Translations under genes and position numbers: made by a program
Assembly (NCBI GenBank): GCA_004009845.1
Contig: RMBW01000207.1
Coordinates: forward strand, 1-28,590
Direction: 5' to 3'
DNA: 28,590 nucleotides
DNA from: Davidsoniella eucalypti
Taxonomy: Eukaryota > Ascomycota > Sordariomycetes > Microascales > Ceratocystidaceae
The notes under the pieces: model-generated
Database searches by the model: none
Seen by the model: the letters and a program-made list of their open reading frames with translations, nothing else
Told to the model about the DNA's origin: nothing
Shown here: positions 10,179-17,936 of the stretch, in pieces
Position numbering within the stretch: the stretch's first letter is position 1
Layout of the letters: every line of letters starts with the position of its first letter

Positions 10179-10741
10179 ACCTGGTTCTCCAAGGGCCATT
10201 AGGGTCTCTCGATGTCTAACGATCCACTAAGGTCAGATCCACATAAAGACGTAAAATTATAAATAAATAAATTAGAGCAAAAAAATTAAAGCAAAAAAAT
10301 TAAATACAAAACAGATACAAAAAATCCACAAAAAGAACTCCCTGGAGCTACTATTCAGTGAGCCTCCAGGAGACTGGCAATCATGGCAGGTTTTGAAAAA
10401 TGGAAACGGGAAATACTAGTTATTGACAGAAATAGTTAATCATATGTATAATTAGGCATTCGGACATTGTGAAGTGCTATGTGTCACTCTTTCTACAAAT
10501 CCCATAACATGACTTAAACAAAGTGGCGATGTTAGGGTTTGACTAACAACCCTGTGTCTTTCCTCCCATTTTATTATGACCCAGCTCTTGAATAATCTCT
10601 AAACTAGTTGTATGTAAAATCTTCATCTTCTTCTCGATATATGATTTGGCTTTAATCTATAAAGTTTAATTTGTCTCTGGGCTAGGTACCTTTCATCGTG
10701 AAATTAAGAGCCAAAAAACCCAAAAAGATACCAATGCAAAA
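10179..10741. other. AT-rich stretch with minor repeats
   Basis: A tandem pair of GCAAAAAAATTAAA units lies at about 10278-10305, and an imperfect hairpin (CTCCCTGGAG against CTCCAGGAG) spans about 10338-10374. No gene is recognised. Confidence 0.4.
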
Positions 10742-10920
10742 TGAGAGGATCTAAGGAGGGACGAGGCCAACAATCTTAGAAAGGGTGATTAGATTGTGGC
10801 CGATGGAGAGAAGGACTATTATCTGTTGGAATAACGGCGGGAAGACGTCCCTATTTATAACCGTTTTGCTTAGGCTTAGATCAAGCTTAGCCGAACCAAC
10901 CAGGGCCTTAGACCCTTACA
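10742..10920 (-). repeat. Solo LTR, family E, with CAAAA duplication
   Basis: 179 bp starting TGAGAGG and ending CCCTTACA, flanked by CAAAA at 10737-10741 and 10921-10925. It is the inverted, fuller copy of 5964-6130. On the minus strand it has TATAAATAGGGAC, then ATCGGCCACAA starting 55 nt after the TATA start. No internal region is attached. Confidence 0.94.
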
Positions 10921-10925
10921 CAAAA

Positions 10926-11791
10926 CACTACTTGCCTTTTCCGAACGCCTCAATCTCTCTGGGTTTTTATACATTTTTCGGACTGTTTGTCTCCTTCTTG
11001 AACAACCATTTCTAATTTGTATCTATGTCAAAAGTGTATGTCTCAATCTGGAAGTCGCTAAGTGATGAAAATGATAGTCTAAAAGAGGATTGTTGGCCTT
11101 GTTAGACATAAATATGGCCATCATATCTTTTACGGTTTTAAAGATAGCATTCATTTACATGATCAACAGAGAGCAAAACCATACAAACAGAGAGTTCTAC
11201 AATGCTATAAAATATGTGAAATTGGGGGTCAAGAGTCGAGCCATATTTAATTGTAACTAAAAGTCAGAAACTCACCTAAGTCTTAAATCGTACCTCGATA
11301 TTTTGCCATAATGGACAAATATAGTTAAATTGCCTCAAATGTTGAAAAACAAGACACTTTTGAACCGTTCTGTGGTGGCATAGCCATAACTAGTACTGGC
11401 TAATATAGTTAGTTTCAAGGTGAAAACACAATCAATTCATGTTTCTTTTCAGTCTTAACACCATCCTATTAAGAAGAGTTGCAATTTGATGGAAGGGCAT
11501 GATTATAAAGAGGGGGGAAGAGGCAACTATAGATAGGCTACAATTTGGTTTTGTCACTTCTGATATTGACTTGTGTCTTCATACCCTAAAATATTATTGG
11601 ATCGCCATAGATAAATCAAGGTAGGAGCCAGAAAATCTAAGAGTAATCGTAGCAAAAGAAACCAAAAGTAGACATGGCTAAGCGATCAGCAAATCATCGA
11701 CGCACTGTCTTGTCACTCTAGAGATATCCTAAGTTGACAAAACAGAGAGTATTATAACGTCATGGGGAAAGAGCCAGGATGGGTATCCTCT
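10926..11791. other. Intergenic stretch downstream of the dioxygenase relic
   Basis: I find no gene, repeat pair or RNA gene here. It lies 3' of the minus-strand pseudogene and may include its decayed terminator, but nothing specific can be pointed out. Confidence 0.35.
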
Positions 11792-12697
11792 TTAGTTAGA
11801 AACACCACCAGACTCGTAGTAATAAGCAGTGAGAGTAATGGTAGAAGAAGAAGTGGAGCTAATGCTGAAGGCCAACTGTGGGAAAATACCGTCAGAGACG
11901 TCACTGCCAAGTAGGGTGTACTCCAAAAGGGCCGACCTCATAAGTAGCAGTCTCGCTTACCAGAGTAGAGTCCTTGGCGTTGGTAGCCAGAGTCTAGGTA
12001 TTGTAGCATAGGGCTCGTAGACCTCGACAGCAAAGACCAGGTCCTGGTTATAGAAGGTCTGGCCAACATGGCTGGCATAGTTCTCAGAGCCAAGAGTTGA
12101 GTTAGCTAGAAGAATGACATTGGGGTGAGCATAATGTGAATGTGGGTGGCACGAGAAGTGTAGTGACCAGGGAAGATAGACTTGAAGTTGGCAACAAGAC
12201 ATTGGGGGACTGGCTTGTAAGTGTCGACATCGATGACCTAATAGTCCATAAGCAAATCAACACCCTCTTGGGTCTTGGAGATGTCTTCACAGACATACTC
12301 TCCAGCAACATTGGAAATAGTAAACTAGAACAAAAGCTGATAGATCAAATGTATAGAGAAAACTTACAGTAAGGACCCTGAGTGACTCCTGAGGTCAGGA
12401 TGTTGTACCCAGCAAAGAGAGTGGAAGCGTCAGTGTTAAGAGTGTAACTCTCAGAGGTCTTGTTGTGATTGGTAGTCAGGACAGAAGTCAGAAATCACCT
12501 TTCGATCTCATGTTTAGCGTATGGCAGTGACATCAAGAGCCTTGAGCGTCTCAGCAGTGAGTAAGAGAATAACGCTTAGTATTGGAGAGGTAATCACGGC
12601 GCTCAAGAGCCTCCTATACGATGCTGAGGCCAAGGTGAGCGTTAGCAAGAGAGGCCGCGACATCCAGAGTAGCGATGATGCTGTGAACGAAGACCAT
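11792..12697 (-). pseudogene. Secreted intradiol ring-cleavage dioxygenase-like pseudogene
   Basis: The minus strand starts at an ATG (12697) preceded by CTTTCAAA and reads a leader ending ASLANAH, then ERRDYLSNTKRYSLTHC, TQGPY, GEYVCEDISKTQEGV, QVIDVDTYKPVPQ, SIFPGHYTSRATHIHIM, and NYASHVGQTFYNQDLVFAVE. This order matches fungal secreted proteins related to catechol dioxygenases, which use two Tyr and two His to bind iron. The GHYTSRATHIH motif retains Tyr, His and His. About 50 residues usually found between PVPQ and the SIFPGHY block are missing, including the first Tyr ligand region. Several stops and frameshifts occur. A GTAAGT after GPY suggests an intron remnant. The gene is dead. Confidence 0.8.
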
Positions 12698-12863
12698 TTT
12701 GAAAGATAAGTTGTTGATAGTAGAGTGAAAAGAGAGTAGATGAAGTTGAAGTTGAAGTTGTAAAATGAAAGAAAGTCGGAAGTAAGAAGAGAATGGTAGA
12801 GAGATGTTGTTATGGAATGATGTGATGAAGAAAGGAAATCAAAAGAGTTCTTCAGTGTGATAA
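12698..12863 (-). promoter_or_regulatory. Leader and promoter remnant of the dioxygenase relic
   Basis: On the minus strand this is pyrimidine-rich, as is common for fungal 5' leaders, and contains three tandem CAACTT units (about 12746-12763). A B-type solo LTR is inserted just upstream at 12864. No TATA box is convincing. Confidence 0.4.
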
Positions 12864-13044
12864 TGAAAGGATCTAGGACCCATTATTGTTGACTGTGGTA
12901 GATACCACAGCCGTTTACCTTTACATAAGGAGGCCGTCTTATTCTTGTCTAGTTCTTTCCTTTTCCTCTCTATCTTCTTCAACCTTTGAATATACTTTTA
13001 TACTTCTATCTTTTCAAGCCTCGTTCTCGTCGTAGATCGTCAAA
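12864..13044 (+). repeat. Solo LTR, family B, with GATAA duplication
   Basis: 181 bp from TGAAAGGATC to GATCGTCAAA, flanked by GATAA (12859-12863 and 13045-13049). It is a diverged relative of the element B LTRs, with the same palindromic site (12891-12912), pyrimidine-rich tract and 3' end. The primer-like block reads ATCTTCTTCAA, against ATCTTCTTTAA in B. It lies about 167 bp upstream of the dioxygenase ATG, pointing away from that gene. Confidence 0.92.
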
Positions 13045-13049
13045 GATAA

Positions 13050-13345
13050 AGGCTCAATGCTTATACAGATTCTCATGATGGTGATGTTCTAATTCGTGCC
13101 CGGACTTGACTAATGCAATACCCCCTCTCCCCTCCCTTCCATCGCGAGCTAAGAGACTGTACTAGTTGTAGACTACTGCGCTACAAGAACAACCAAAGTA
13201 AAAGTTGGGGCCTAAATTCTTATCACCGACTTCCAGCATAGCTTAGCTAAATCTAATGTATATGAAGGAATAAGCCCTCACCATAACAAGAGTGTGACCT
13301 AATGAAATCTATTGGACCTATATTCTGACCTAGTATATATACGTG
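13050..13345. other. Intergenic stretch between solo LTR and inverted-repeat arm
   Basis: No feature recognised. Confidence 0.35.
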
Positions 13346-13904
13346 GCTCGAATACACTATCCGATGTCTCACATAAGCTTGAGGTAGGCTGAGAGAATGC
13401 AATAGTTGCTGATATAGCCCAAGATTCTGTAGGTTGCAGACAAATAAGGCAATAGTTTTCCTGTTGGTAACATGTCGACAAACCGTCCATGGCCCAGACG
13501 TACCTGTTACTGCTAAAATACCGTGTAGATAGCATTATTATACAGTTACTCAATAATGGTTTAAGTAATAAATGAGGTTGCATTGTTCTTGATACCAAGT
13601 TTACCTCAATTTCCATATAGAATTATTAGGATAGTGATAAGACCGAAGGGGTGATAATTTGGTGATGAGGAATTATTGTTTCAACTTTGATAAATACACA
13701 CGACCGTAGCGGTGAGCGAGCTCGGTGTGAAGACCCAACCCTGATGAACGGCATAACCATGATGGCATAACCATGATGACGATATAGAAAATTCCAGAGA
13801 CATTTATACTAATTAGTACTCAAATTATAGAAAATTATGATGTATTTGCATCCCGCTTGTAGAATATACTTGATTTATCTAGTCAATTGCAGTACTTGAA
13901 TATA
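13346..13904 (-). repeat. Right arm of the large inverted repeat, with empty site
   Basis: This is the reverse complement of the left arm without the solo LTR. The single uninterrupted target (ATGAA on this strand, 13744-13748) is the ancestral empty site. A 14-bp unit, GGCATAACCATGAT, is tandemly duplicated here (13750-13763 and 13764-13777) but single in the left arm. The ~90-codon open frame (13616 leftwards) is identical to that of the left arm up to the arm end. Confidence 0.9.
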
Positions 13905-14638
13905 GCAGAAAGTATGTGATCAGAAAAACGATGTATATAATGGTAGATTGGAAAGACGAAATCATTTTTAATTGGTTCATAAGGGTTAGATAAATTGACG
14001 TATATCATCATATGAGATATTTCTATGGATATAACCGATTTCCATTAATTGTAACATGACTCAATACCGCTATCTTAGCAACAGAGATGAATGTATGAGC
14101 ATATTAATAGCTAAACATTATAGAAGAAGATGGTGGAAGATAACATTTTGAAACATGAAAAAATATCTAGTAATAGTAATGGCAAGGGACTTCGGCCTTG
14201 CCAGCTTCCTTAGCAGGCAAAGTTAACCTGCTTCACATGGACAATCTTCTCCTTAGAGAGGTACGTATTTAGTCCTTGAGTGTTATCGGCGTCAGATAGC
14301 AAGTGATATCAGTGGCTAGATGACTTCCTAGGCTGTTCAGCCACGAATCTGAAATTCTTGACTTGTCCTGATGATTAAATAACCAACGCTAGTTGCAACG
14401 CTTCATTATCACGCAGTGGTGGGAACCAAGTTAGGCTCGGAATTCGGAAGCCTCTAGCGTTGCGGAGGTGTGACTGCGAGGGAACTGTTCATGACACAAA
14501 CGGTTTTCACCACCTTGTCAAATAGGAAAACAAAGAAAAGATATGATTGCAGTGTGGGAGTCGGCACCCTTCAAGTTTAGAGCACATGGCTTTGGGCAAC
14601 TGTGGCGTGTTCTAATGGTGTACAATGTCGGCGAGTAG
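13905..14638. other. Intergenic stretch with no recognised gene
   Basis: The first part is AT-rich. From about 14180 the composition is more balanced and may be the decayed 3' part of the relic that follows. A small hairpin (GGCAAG/CTTGCC, 14181-14202) is visible. No frame is convincing. Confidence 0.35.
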
Positions 14639-14967
14639 CTAGGGTTGGGTCATATATACAGCGGCTTCAGTCAAGGGAACTCTTGAGGCACGTTCTAAAG
14701 CATATTCCACCTGTTGGGCATGGCAGTTCTTCTTAGTGTACTCGGTATGTTTGGCGGTTCTCATAGAACCAATAAAGCTGCCATTAATCTGGCAACCGCT
14801 CTGCATGGTGTCGAAACGCTCTAGAATCTTCTTGTGGATTATGCAAAATTGTAACAAACATACCCTTTCCACAAGACCCAAATGATCATTGTTGCAGGTT
14901 ATATCTTTGTGAACTCGGTAGCAATTAGAAGCGAATGCGGGGTGATCATGAAGATCTTGAGTACCAT
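14639..14967 (-). pseudogene. Small coding relic, possibly a secreted protein
   Basis: An ATG at 14967 opens a hydrophobic start (MVLKIFMIT). The adjacent frame then reads CYRVHKDITCNNDHLGLVER, followed by KILERFDTMQSGCQINGSF and TAKHTEYTKKNCH, ending at the stop at 14639-14641. A GTATGT-to-AAG segment at about 14830-14862 could be an intron. The KHTEYTKKN block recurs at 6407-6433. Spaced cysteines and a hydrophobic start would fit a small secreted protein, but this is inference; the family is not recognised and the frame is not intact. Confidence 0.35.
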
Positions 14968-15289
14968 ATCTAGATATAAGATGAACATCTTCAGAGGCAC
15001 TGAGAATTCTCCTCCGCAGTCAACTGGACTAGACACTAGAACTACCCTTTCATCGCCTATATCATCTCAAAGTATTATTCTGCACATCCAAATATATATT
15101 GTCACTGCATCAATTCCTGTTATATATCAATATTTGAAGTTGACCAACTAACGTAACCAATTTTTCATGATCAAAAATAGCAGTAACCCATCTTCAAGTA
15201 GATTTCGAGGAGACCATCTGTTGAGATATATATATATGCCTATCGAGGCCTTCAGGACTTGCCGAACCTCAGGACATTCTTGTCGGAAT
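14968..15289. other. Intergenic stretch
   Basis: Contains a short TA run at about 15220-15235. No gene is recognised; the plus-strand open frame at 14882-15151 has no motif. Confidence 0.35.
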
Positions 15290-15382
15290 TGTTATGAAAT
15301 AACACTCGCAGACCCTCCGCATGAAGCTTAGACTTGATGTACAGTCTCACCTTTCCAATTTTGGTGACAACGATTCATGCAT
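15290..15382 (+). repeat. Repeat G, copy 2 (truncated)
   Basis: It matches 7484 onward from TGTTATGAAATAACACTCGC through GCATTG, with many transitions between the two copies (for example GGTGGC/GGTGAC and CCTCACC/TCTCACC). It is cut at 15382 by an LTR start. Confidence 0.6.
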
Positions 15383-15427
15383 TGTGTAAGGGTCTAAGGC
15401 CCATCAGTATTGGCCAAGTCATGCCTT
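15383..15427 (+). repeat. Truncated LTR start (E/F-like)
   Basis: It begins TGTAAGGGTCTAAGGCCC, the same start as the family E LTR, then diverges towards the F sequence (GCCAAGTCATGCCTT). It is cut off after 45 bp where the element C LTR begins at 15428. Confidence 0.6.
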
Positions 15428-15605
15428 TGACACGAACTAGGTGAGGCAGTGGCAAGCAATCTAGTAGAAAGGACTTCGATTGATACCGATGAAGGAGAAA
15501 GGCTAATATCTGTTGGAATACGGCGGGAATAGGTCCCTATTTATAGCCGTTTATCTGACTAGGTAAATACCTAGACAAATACCAACTGGGCCTTAGCCCG
15601 TGACA
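15428..15605 (-). repeat. 3' LTR of element C
   Basis: 178 bp of the A/C LTR type. Unlike the solo LTRs it is followed on its inner side by a minus-strand polypurine tract with the same CTAA spacer as element A (15606-15625), so it is a 3' LTR still joined to its internal sequence. It contains the TATAAATAGGGAC core on the minus strand (as TATAAATA) and ATCGGTATCAA. The flanking target duplication partner lies outside the window. Confidence 0.85.
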
Positions 15606-15775
15606 TTAGCCCCCTCCCCCCTCGGCAGACTAACTAATTCTAACTGATAAAATCTATAATACATGCTGACAAATTAAGTTTGTCTTTAAAAAAAAATGGC
15701 GCAGGGAGTGCTGCGGAAAAATAAGGAGTATCGTAAATACGGTAAACTCCGAGTGGCGGTAGCGCCGATTGAATG
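15606..15775 (-). repeat. Element C 3' untranslated region, cut by element B
   Basis: The polypurine tract and the next ~60 bp align with the 3' end of element A (16162-16230). The last five bases, GAATG (15771-15775), are the left copy of the target duplication made by element B. Element C resumes at 28077. Confidence 0.75.
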
Positions 15776-15802
15776 TGAAAGGATCTAGGACCCAATCTTG
15801 TT

Positions 15803-15824
15803 GGCTGTGGTATCTACCACAGCC
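15803..15824 (+). promoter_or_regulatory. Palindrome upstream of the B TATA box
   Basis: Two 10-bp arms, GGCTGTGGTA and TACCACAGCC, separated by TC, lie 13 bp before TATATAA. Also present at 27908-27929. In the solo LTR at 12864 the arms are conserved except one base, but the centre reads GA. A dyad at this position could bind a dimeric regulator; the protein is unknown. Confidence 0.5.
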
Positions 15825-15836
15825 GTTACTTTTGTC

Positions 15837-15843
15837 TATATAA
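15837..15843 (+). promoter_or_regulatory. TATA box of element B
   Basis: TATATAA followed by a pyrimidine-rich tract. The predicted RNA start, judged from the self-primer sequence, is 57 nt downstream. Confidence 0.7.
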
Positions 15844-15968
15844 GGAGGCCGTCTCCCCTCCTTATTCTTGTCTAGTTCTTCTCTTCCCTCTCTATCTTCT
15901 TTAACCTCGTCAAATACTATATCTCTTCTACTTCTGCAAGCCTCGTTCTCGTCGTAGATCGTCACACT

Positions 15969-15980
15969 TTAAAGAAGATA
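15969..15980 (+). other. Self-priming primer-binding site of element B
   Basis: TTAAAGAAGATA, two bases after the LTR end, is perfectly complementary over 12 nt to TATCTTCTTTAA within the LTR (15893-15904). In Tf1/sushi-type elements the 5' end of the RNA itself folds onto such a site and, after cleavage, primes minus-strand synthesis in place of a tRNA. Element A is inserted at the 3' edge of this site. Confidence 0.8.
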
Positions 15981-15982
15981 CC

Positions 15983-16161
15983 TGACACGAACTAGGAAGA
16001 GGCAATGGCAAGCAATCTAGAGTAAAGACTTCGATTGATACCGATGAAGGAGAAAGGCTAATATCTGTTGGAATACGGCGGGAATAGGTCCCTATTTATA
16101 ACCGTTTATCTGGCTAAGTATCTTACTTAGCCAAATACCAACTGGGCCTTAGCCCCTGACA
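15983..16161 (-). repeat. 3' LTR of element A
   Basis: 179 bp, identical to 22101-22279. Outer edge bordered by the ATACC target duplication (15978-15982). Confidence 0.97.
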
Positions 16162-16180
16162 TTAGCCCCCCCCCCCTCTC
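16162..16180 (-). other. Polypurine tract of element A
   Basis: Minus strand GAGA plus eleven G, then CTAA, then the LTR. This is the RNase H-resistant primer for plus-strand DNA synthesis. Element C has the same CTAA spacer; B has TAGT. Confidence 0.8.
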
Positions 16181-16208
16181 GGATGCTAACTATAATCTAA
16201 AACTAATA

Positions 16209-17936
16209 CTAAAATACATTTTGCGCTAATAATGGGGATGGTGGGTGGGTGAAAAATGAGGCCCCCCCCGTAGGGGTGCATGAAACGGGCCCCCCTGTCT
16301 TAGGTAGGAAGTCAGCTGATGCTGCTCCAATTAGCGCGCGGTCTAAGAATATGCGCCATGCGAGGGTGTCTTCGATATGTTTCACTGGTTCCCAAGTAGG
16401 GTCCTGGTAACCAGACCATTTAACCAGTGCTTGTTCATGCCCACGGTATTTCCGTTGGCGGACAATTTCTTCCACGCGGAATTCTCCTTCGGCTATAGCG
16501 TCGTCTCCGTATGCTTCCTCCCTTGAGACAGCCTCAGGTTCGTCGTCTTGGATGACCTGTGAGGGCAGGGGGTTAGTCCCTGCGTGTCGTACCTTGCTGA
16601 TGTGGAAGACTGGGTGGACTAGTCCTGGGATGTTAAGTCGGACTGCGTGGGTGCCTATCAGGCCTGTAACCGTGTAGCGGCGAGCTAGCCAATCTAGCTT
16701 CTTAGAGGGTCTTTCAGAAGCGATGTTCTCGCATTTCAGGAGCACTACGTCTCCTATCTGAAACTGGGAGGCTGGCTGGCGGCGGCGGTTAGCTGCTGTC
16801 TCCTGATAGTCCTGTGCTGACGCCATGGCAACCTGTGCGAAACTGGTGGCGTCGCGGATTTTGTCTAGGAAGGCCTGGGCGTCGTGTACCGGGGACTGCG
16901 TAGAGGATGGTTCGCTAGTGGGAGATGGTTCGATGATGTCCATGTTGTAACCGTGTGTCGCGAAGAAGGGGGAGATGGCAGTGCTGGAGACGGTGCGGTT
17001 GTTTAGGGCGATCTGTGCTTGTGGAAGGAGATCCGCCCAGTTGTCCTGGGCGAAGGAACAGAAGATCCTGAGGAAGGTTTCAATCTCCTGGTTGCTTCGC
17101 TCCTGGGCACCGTCGGTTTGAGGGTGAAAGGCCGTAGAGAGGCGACGTTTGATGTTGAGACGGCGGCATGCTTCTCCCCAGAATAGTGATGTGAACTGGG
17201 GGCCGCGGTCTGACACGATGGCTGAGGGAAAACCGTGGTGTGCGAATACGTGGGTGAATAGAGCGTCAGCTGTTGCTTTCGCGGAGGTGTCTGACATGGG
17301 GATAAGGATCTGCGACTTGGAGAGTCTGTCGGTGACGCCGAGGATGAATGTGCAGTGCTTGGAAGGTGGTAAGGGGCCAATGAAGTCCATGGCTAGCTCG
17401 GTCCAGTGGCGGTCTGGAACAGGAAGGGGTTTCAAGAGTCCGCGCTTTTGTTCCCGCCAATACTTGCTTTTACCGCATGTAGTGCAGTTGGCTACGAATT
17501 GGCGTACATCGTTGGTGAGTCCTGGCCAGGAGTATTCCCGTGAAACTAGGTCCCGTGTGATTTCGCGGCCAGGGTGTCCAGACAAGTGTGAGTCATGGAT
17601 AGTCTGGATCAGCTTGGTGCGGAGGGGTTCAAAGCGAGGGATCCATAGTCTGTTGCGCCAGCGTAGGAGGCCTCGGTCGTCGATGGAACATTCGCTGATT
17701 TGCCATTGGAGGCCCCATGCTGAGGGGAATGATCTGGCGCCATCGAGGACAAGGGATCGTGCAAGCCACCATCTATTATTGGTCTGCAGGGCTTGTGTCC
17801 ATAGTGAGGTAAGGTCGGCGTCCCCGAAGGGTGAGGGGAGAGTGGACTGTGTGGCTATGTCGTCTGAGGGAATGTCGGCGTCCGGGATGTTGGACCAAAG
17901 GGCGTTGACAACTACTAGGTTGTCTCCTGCTGTTGC
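16209..17936 (-). CDS. pol: Element A pol, 3' part: integrase with chromodomain
   Basis: This frame is open from about 17936, although its first ATG is 17585. It continues pol after the frameshift: NLVVVNALW and NNRWWLARSLV match element B, followed by the zinc-binding HSH..GHPGR...CTTCGKSK and the DDE core (AMDFIGPL, SDRGPQF, QERSNQEIE). A GPY/F-like module follows (KLDWLARRYTVTGL), then a chromodomain (FRVEEIVRQRKY, ALVKWSGYQDPTWEP). About 40 extra residues follow the chromodomain. The integrase inserts the cDNA; the chromodomain is expected to bind histone marks and steer insertion. It would normally be part of one Gag-Pol polyprotein. Confidence 0.93.
   Translation of the reverse strand, partial: ATAGDNLVVVNALWSNIPDADIPSDDIATQSTLPSPFGDADLTSLWTQALQTNNRWWLARSLVLDGARSFPSAWGLQWQISECSIDDRGLLRWRNRLWIPRFEPLRTKLIQTIHDSHLSGHPGREITRDLVSREYSWPGLTNDVRQFVANCTTCGKSKYWREQKRGLLKPLPVPDRHWTELAMDFIGPLPPSKHCTFILGVTDRLSKSQILIPMSDTSAKATADALFTHVFAHHGFPSAIVSDRGPQFTSLFWGEACRRLNIKRRLSTAFHPQTDGAQERSNQEIETFLRIFCSFAQDNWADLLPQAQIALNNRTVSSTAISPFFATHGYNMDIIEPSPTSEPSSTQSPVHDAQAFLDKIRDATSFAQVAMASAQDYQETAANRRRQPASQFQIGDVVLLKCENIASERPSKKLDWLARRYTVTGLIGTHAVRLNIPGLVHPVFHISKVRHAGTNPLPSQVIQDDEPEAVSREEAYGDDAIAEGEFRVEEIVRQRKYRGHEQALVKWSGYQDPTWEPVKHIEDTLAWRIFLDRALIGAASADFLPKTGGPVSCTPTGGASFFTHPPSPLLAQNVF

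Larger units (their letters stand above)
15776..15966 (+). repeat. 5' LTR of element B
   Basis: TGAAAGG to GTCACA, 191 bp. It carries a palindrome (15803-15824; arms GGCTGTGGTA and TACCACAGCC), a TATATAA box (15837-15843), a pyrimidine-rich tract, and ATCTTCTTTAA (15894-15904) that is complementary to the primer site downstream. Confidence 0.96.

Noticed and set aside
12136..12709. Plus-strand open frames over the dioxygenase relic
   Set aside because: The minus strand encodes an ordered series of family motifs, so these are shadows.
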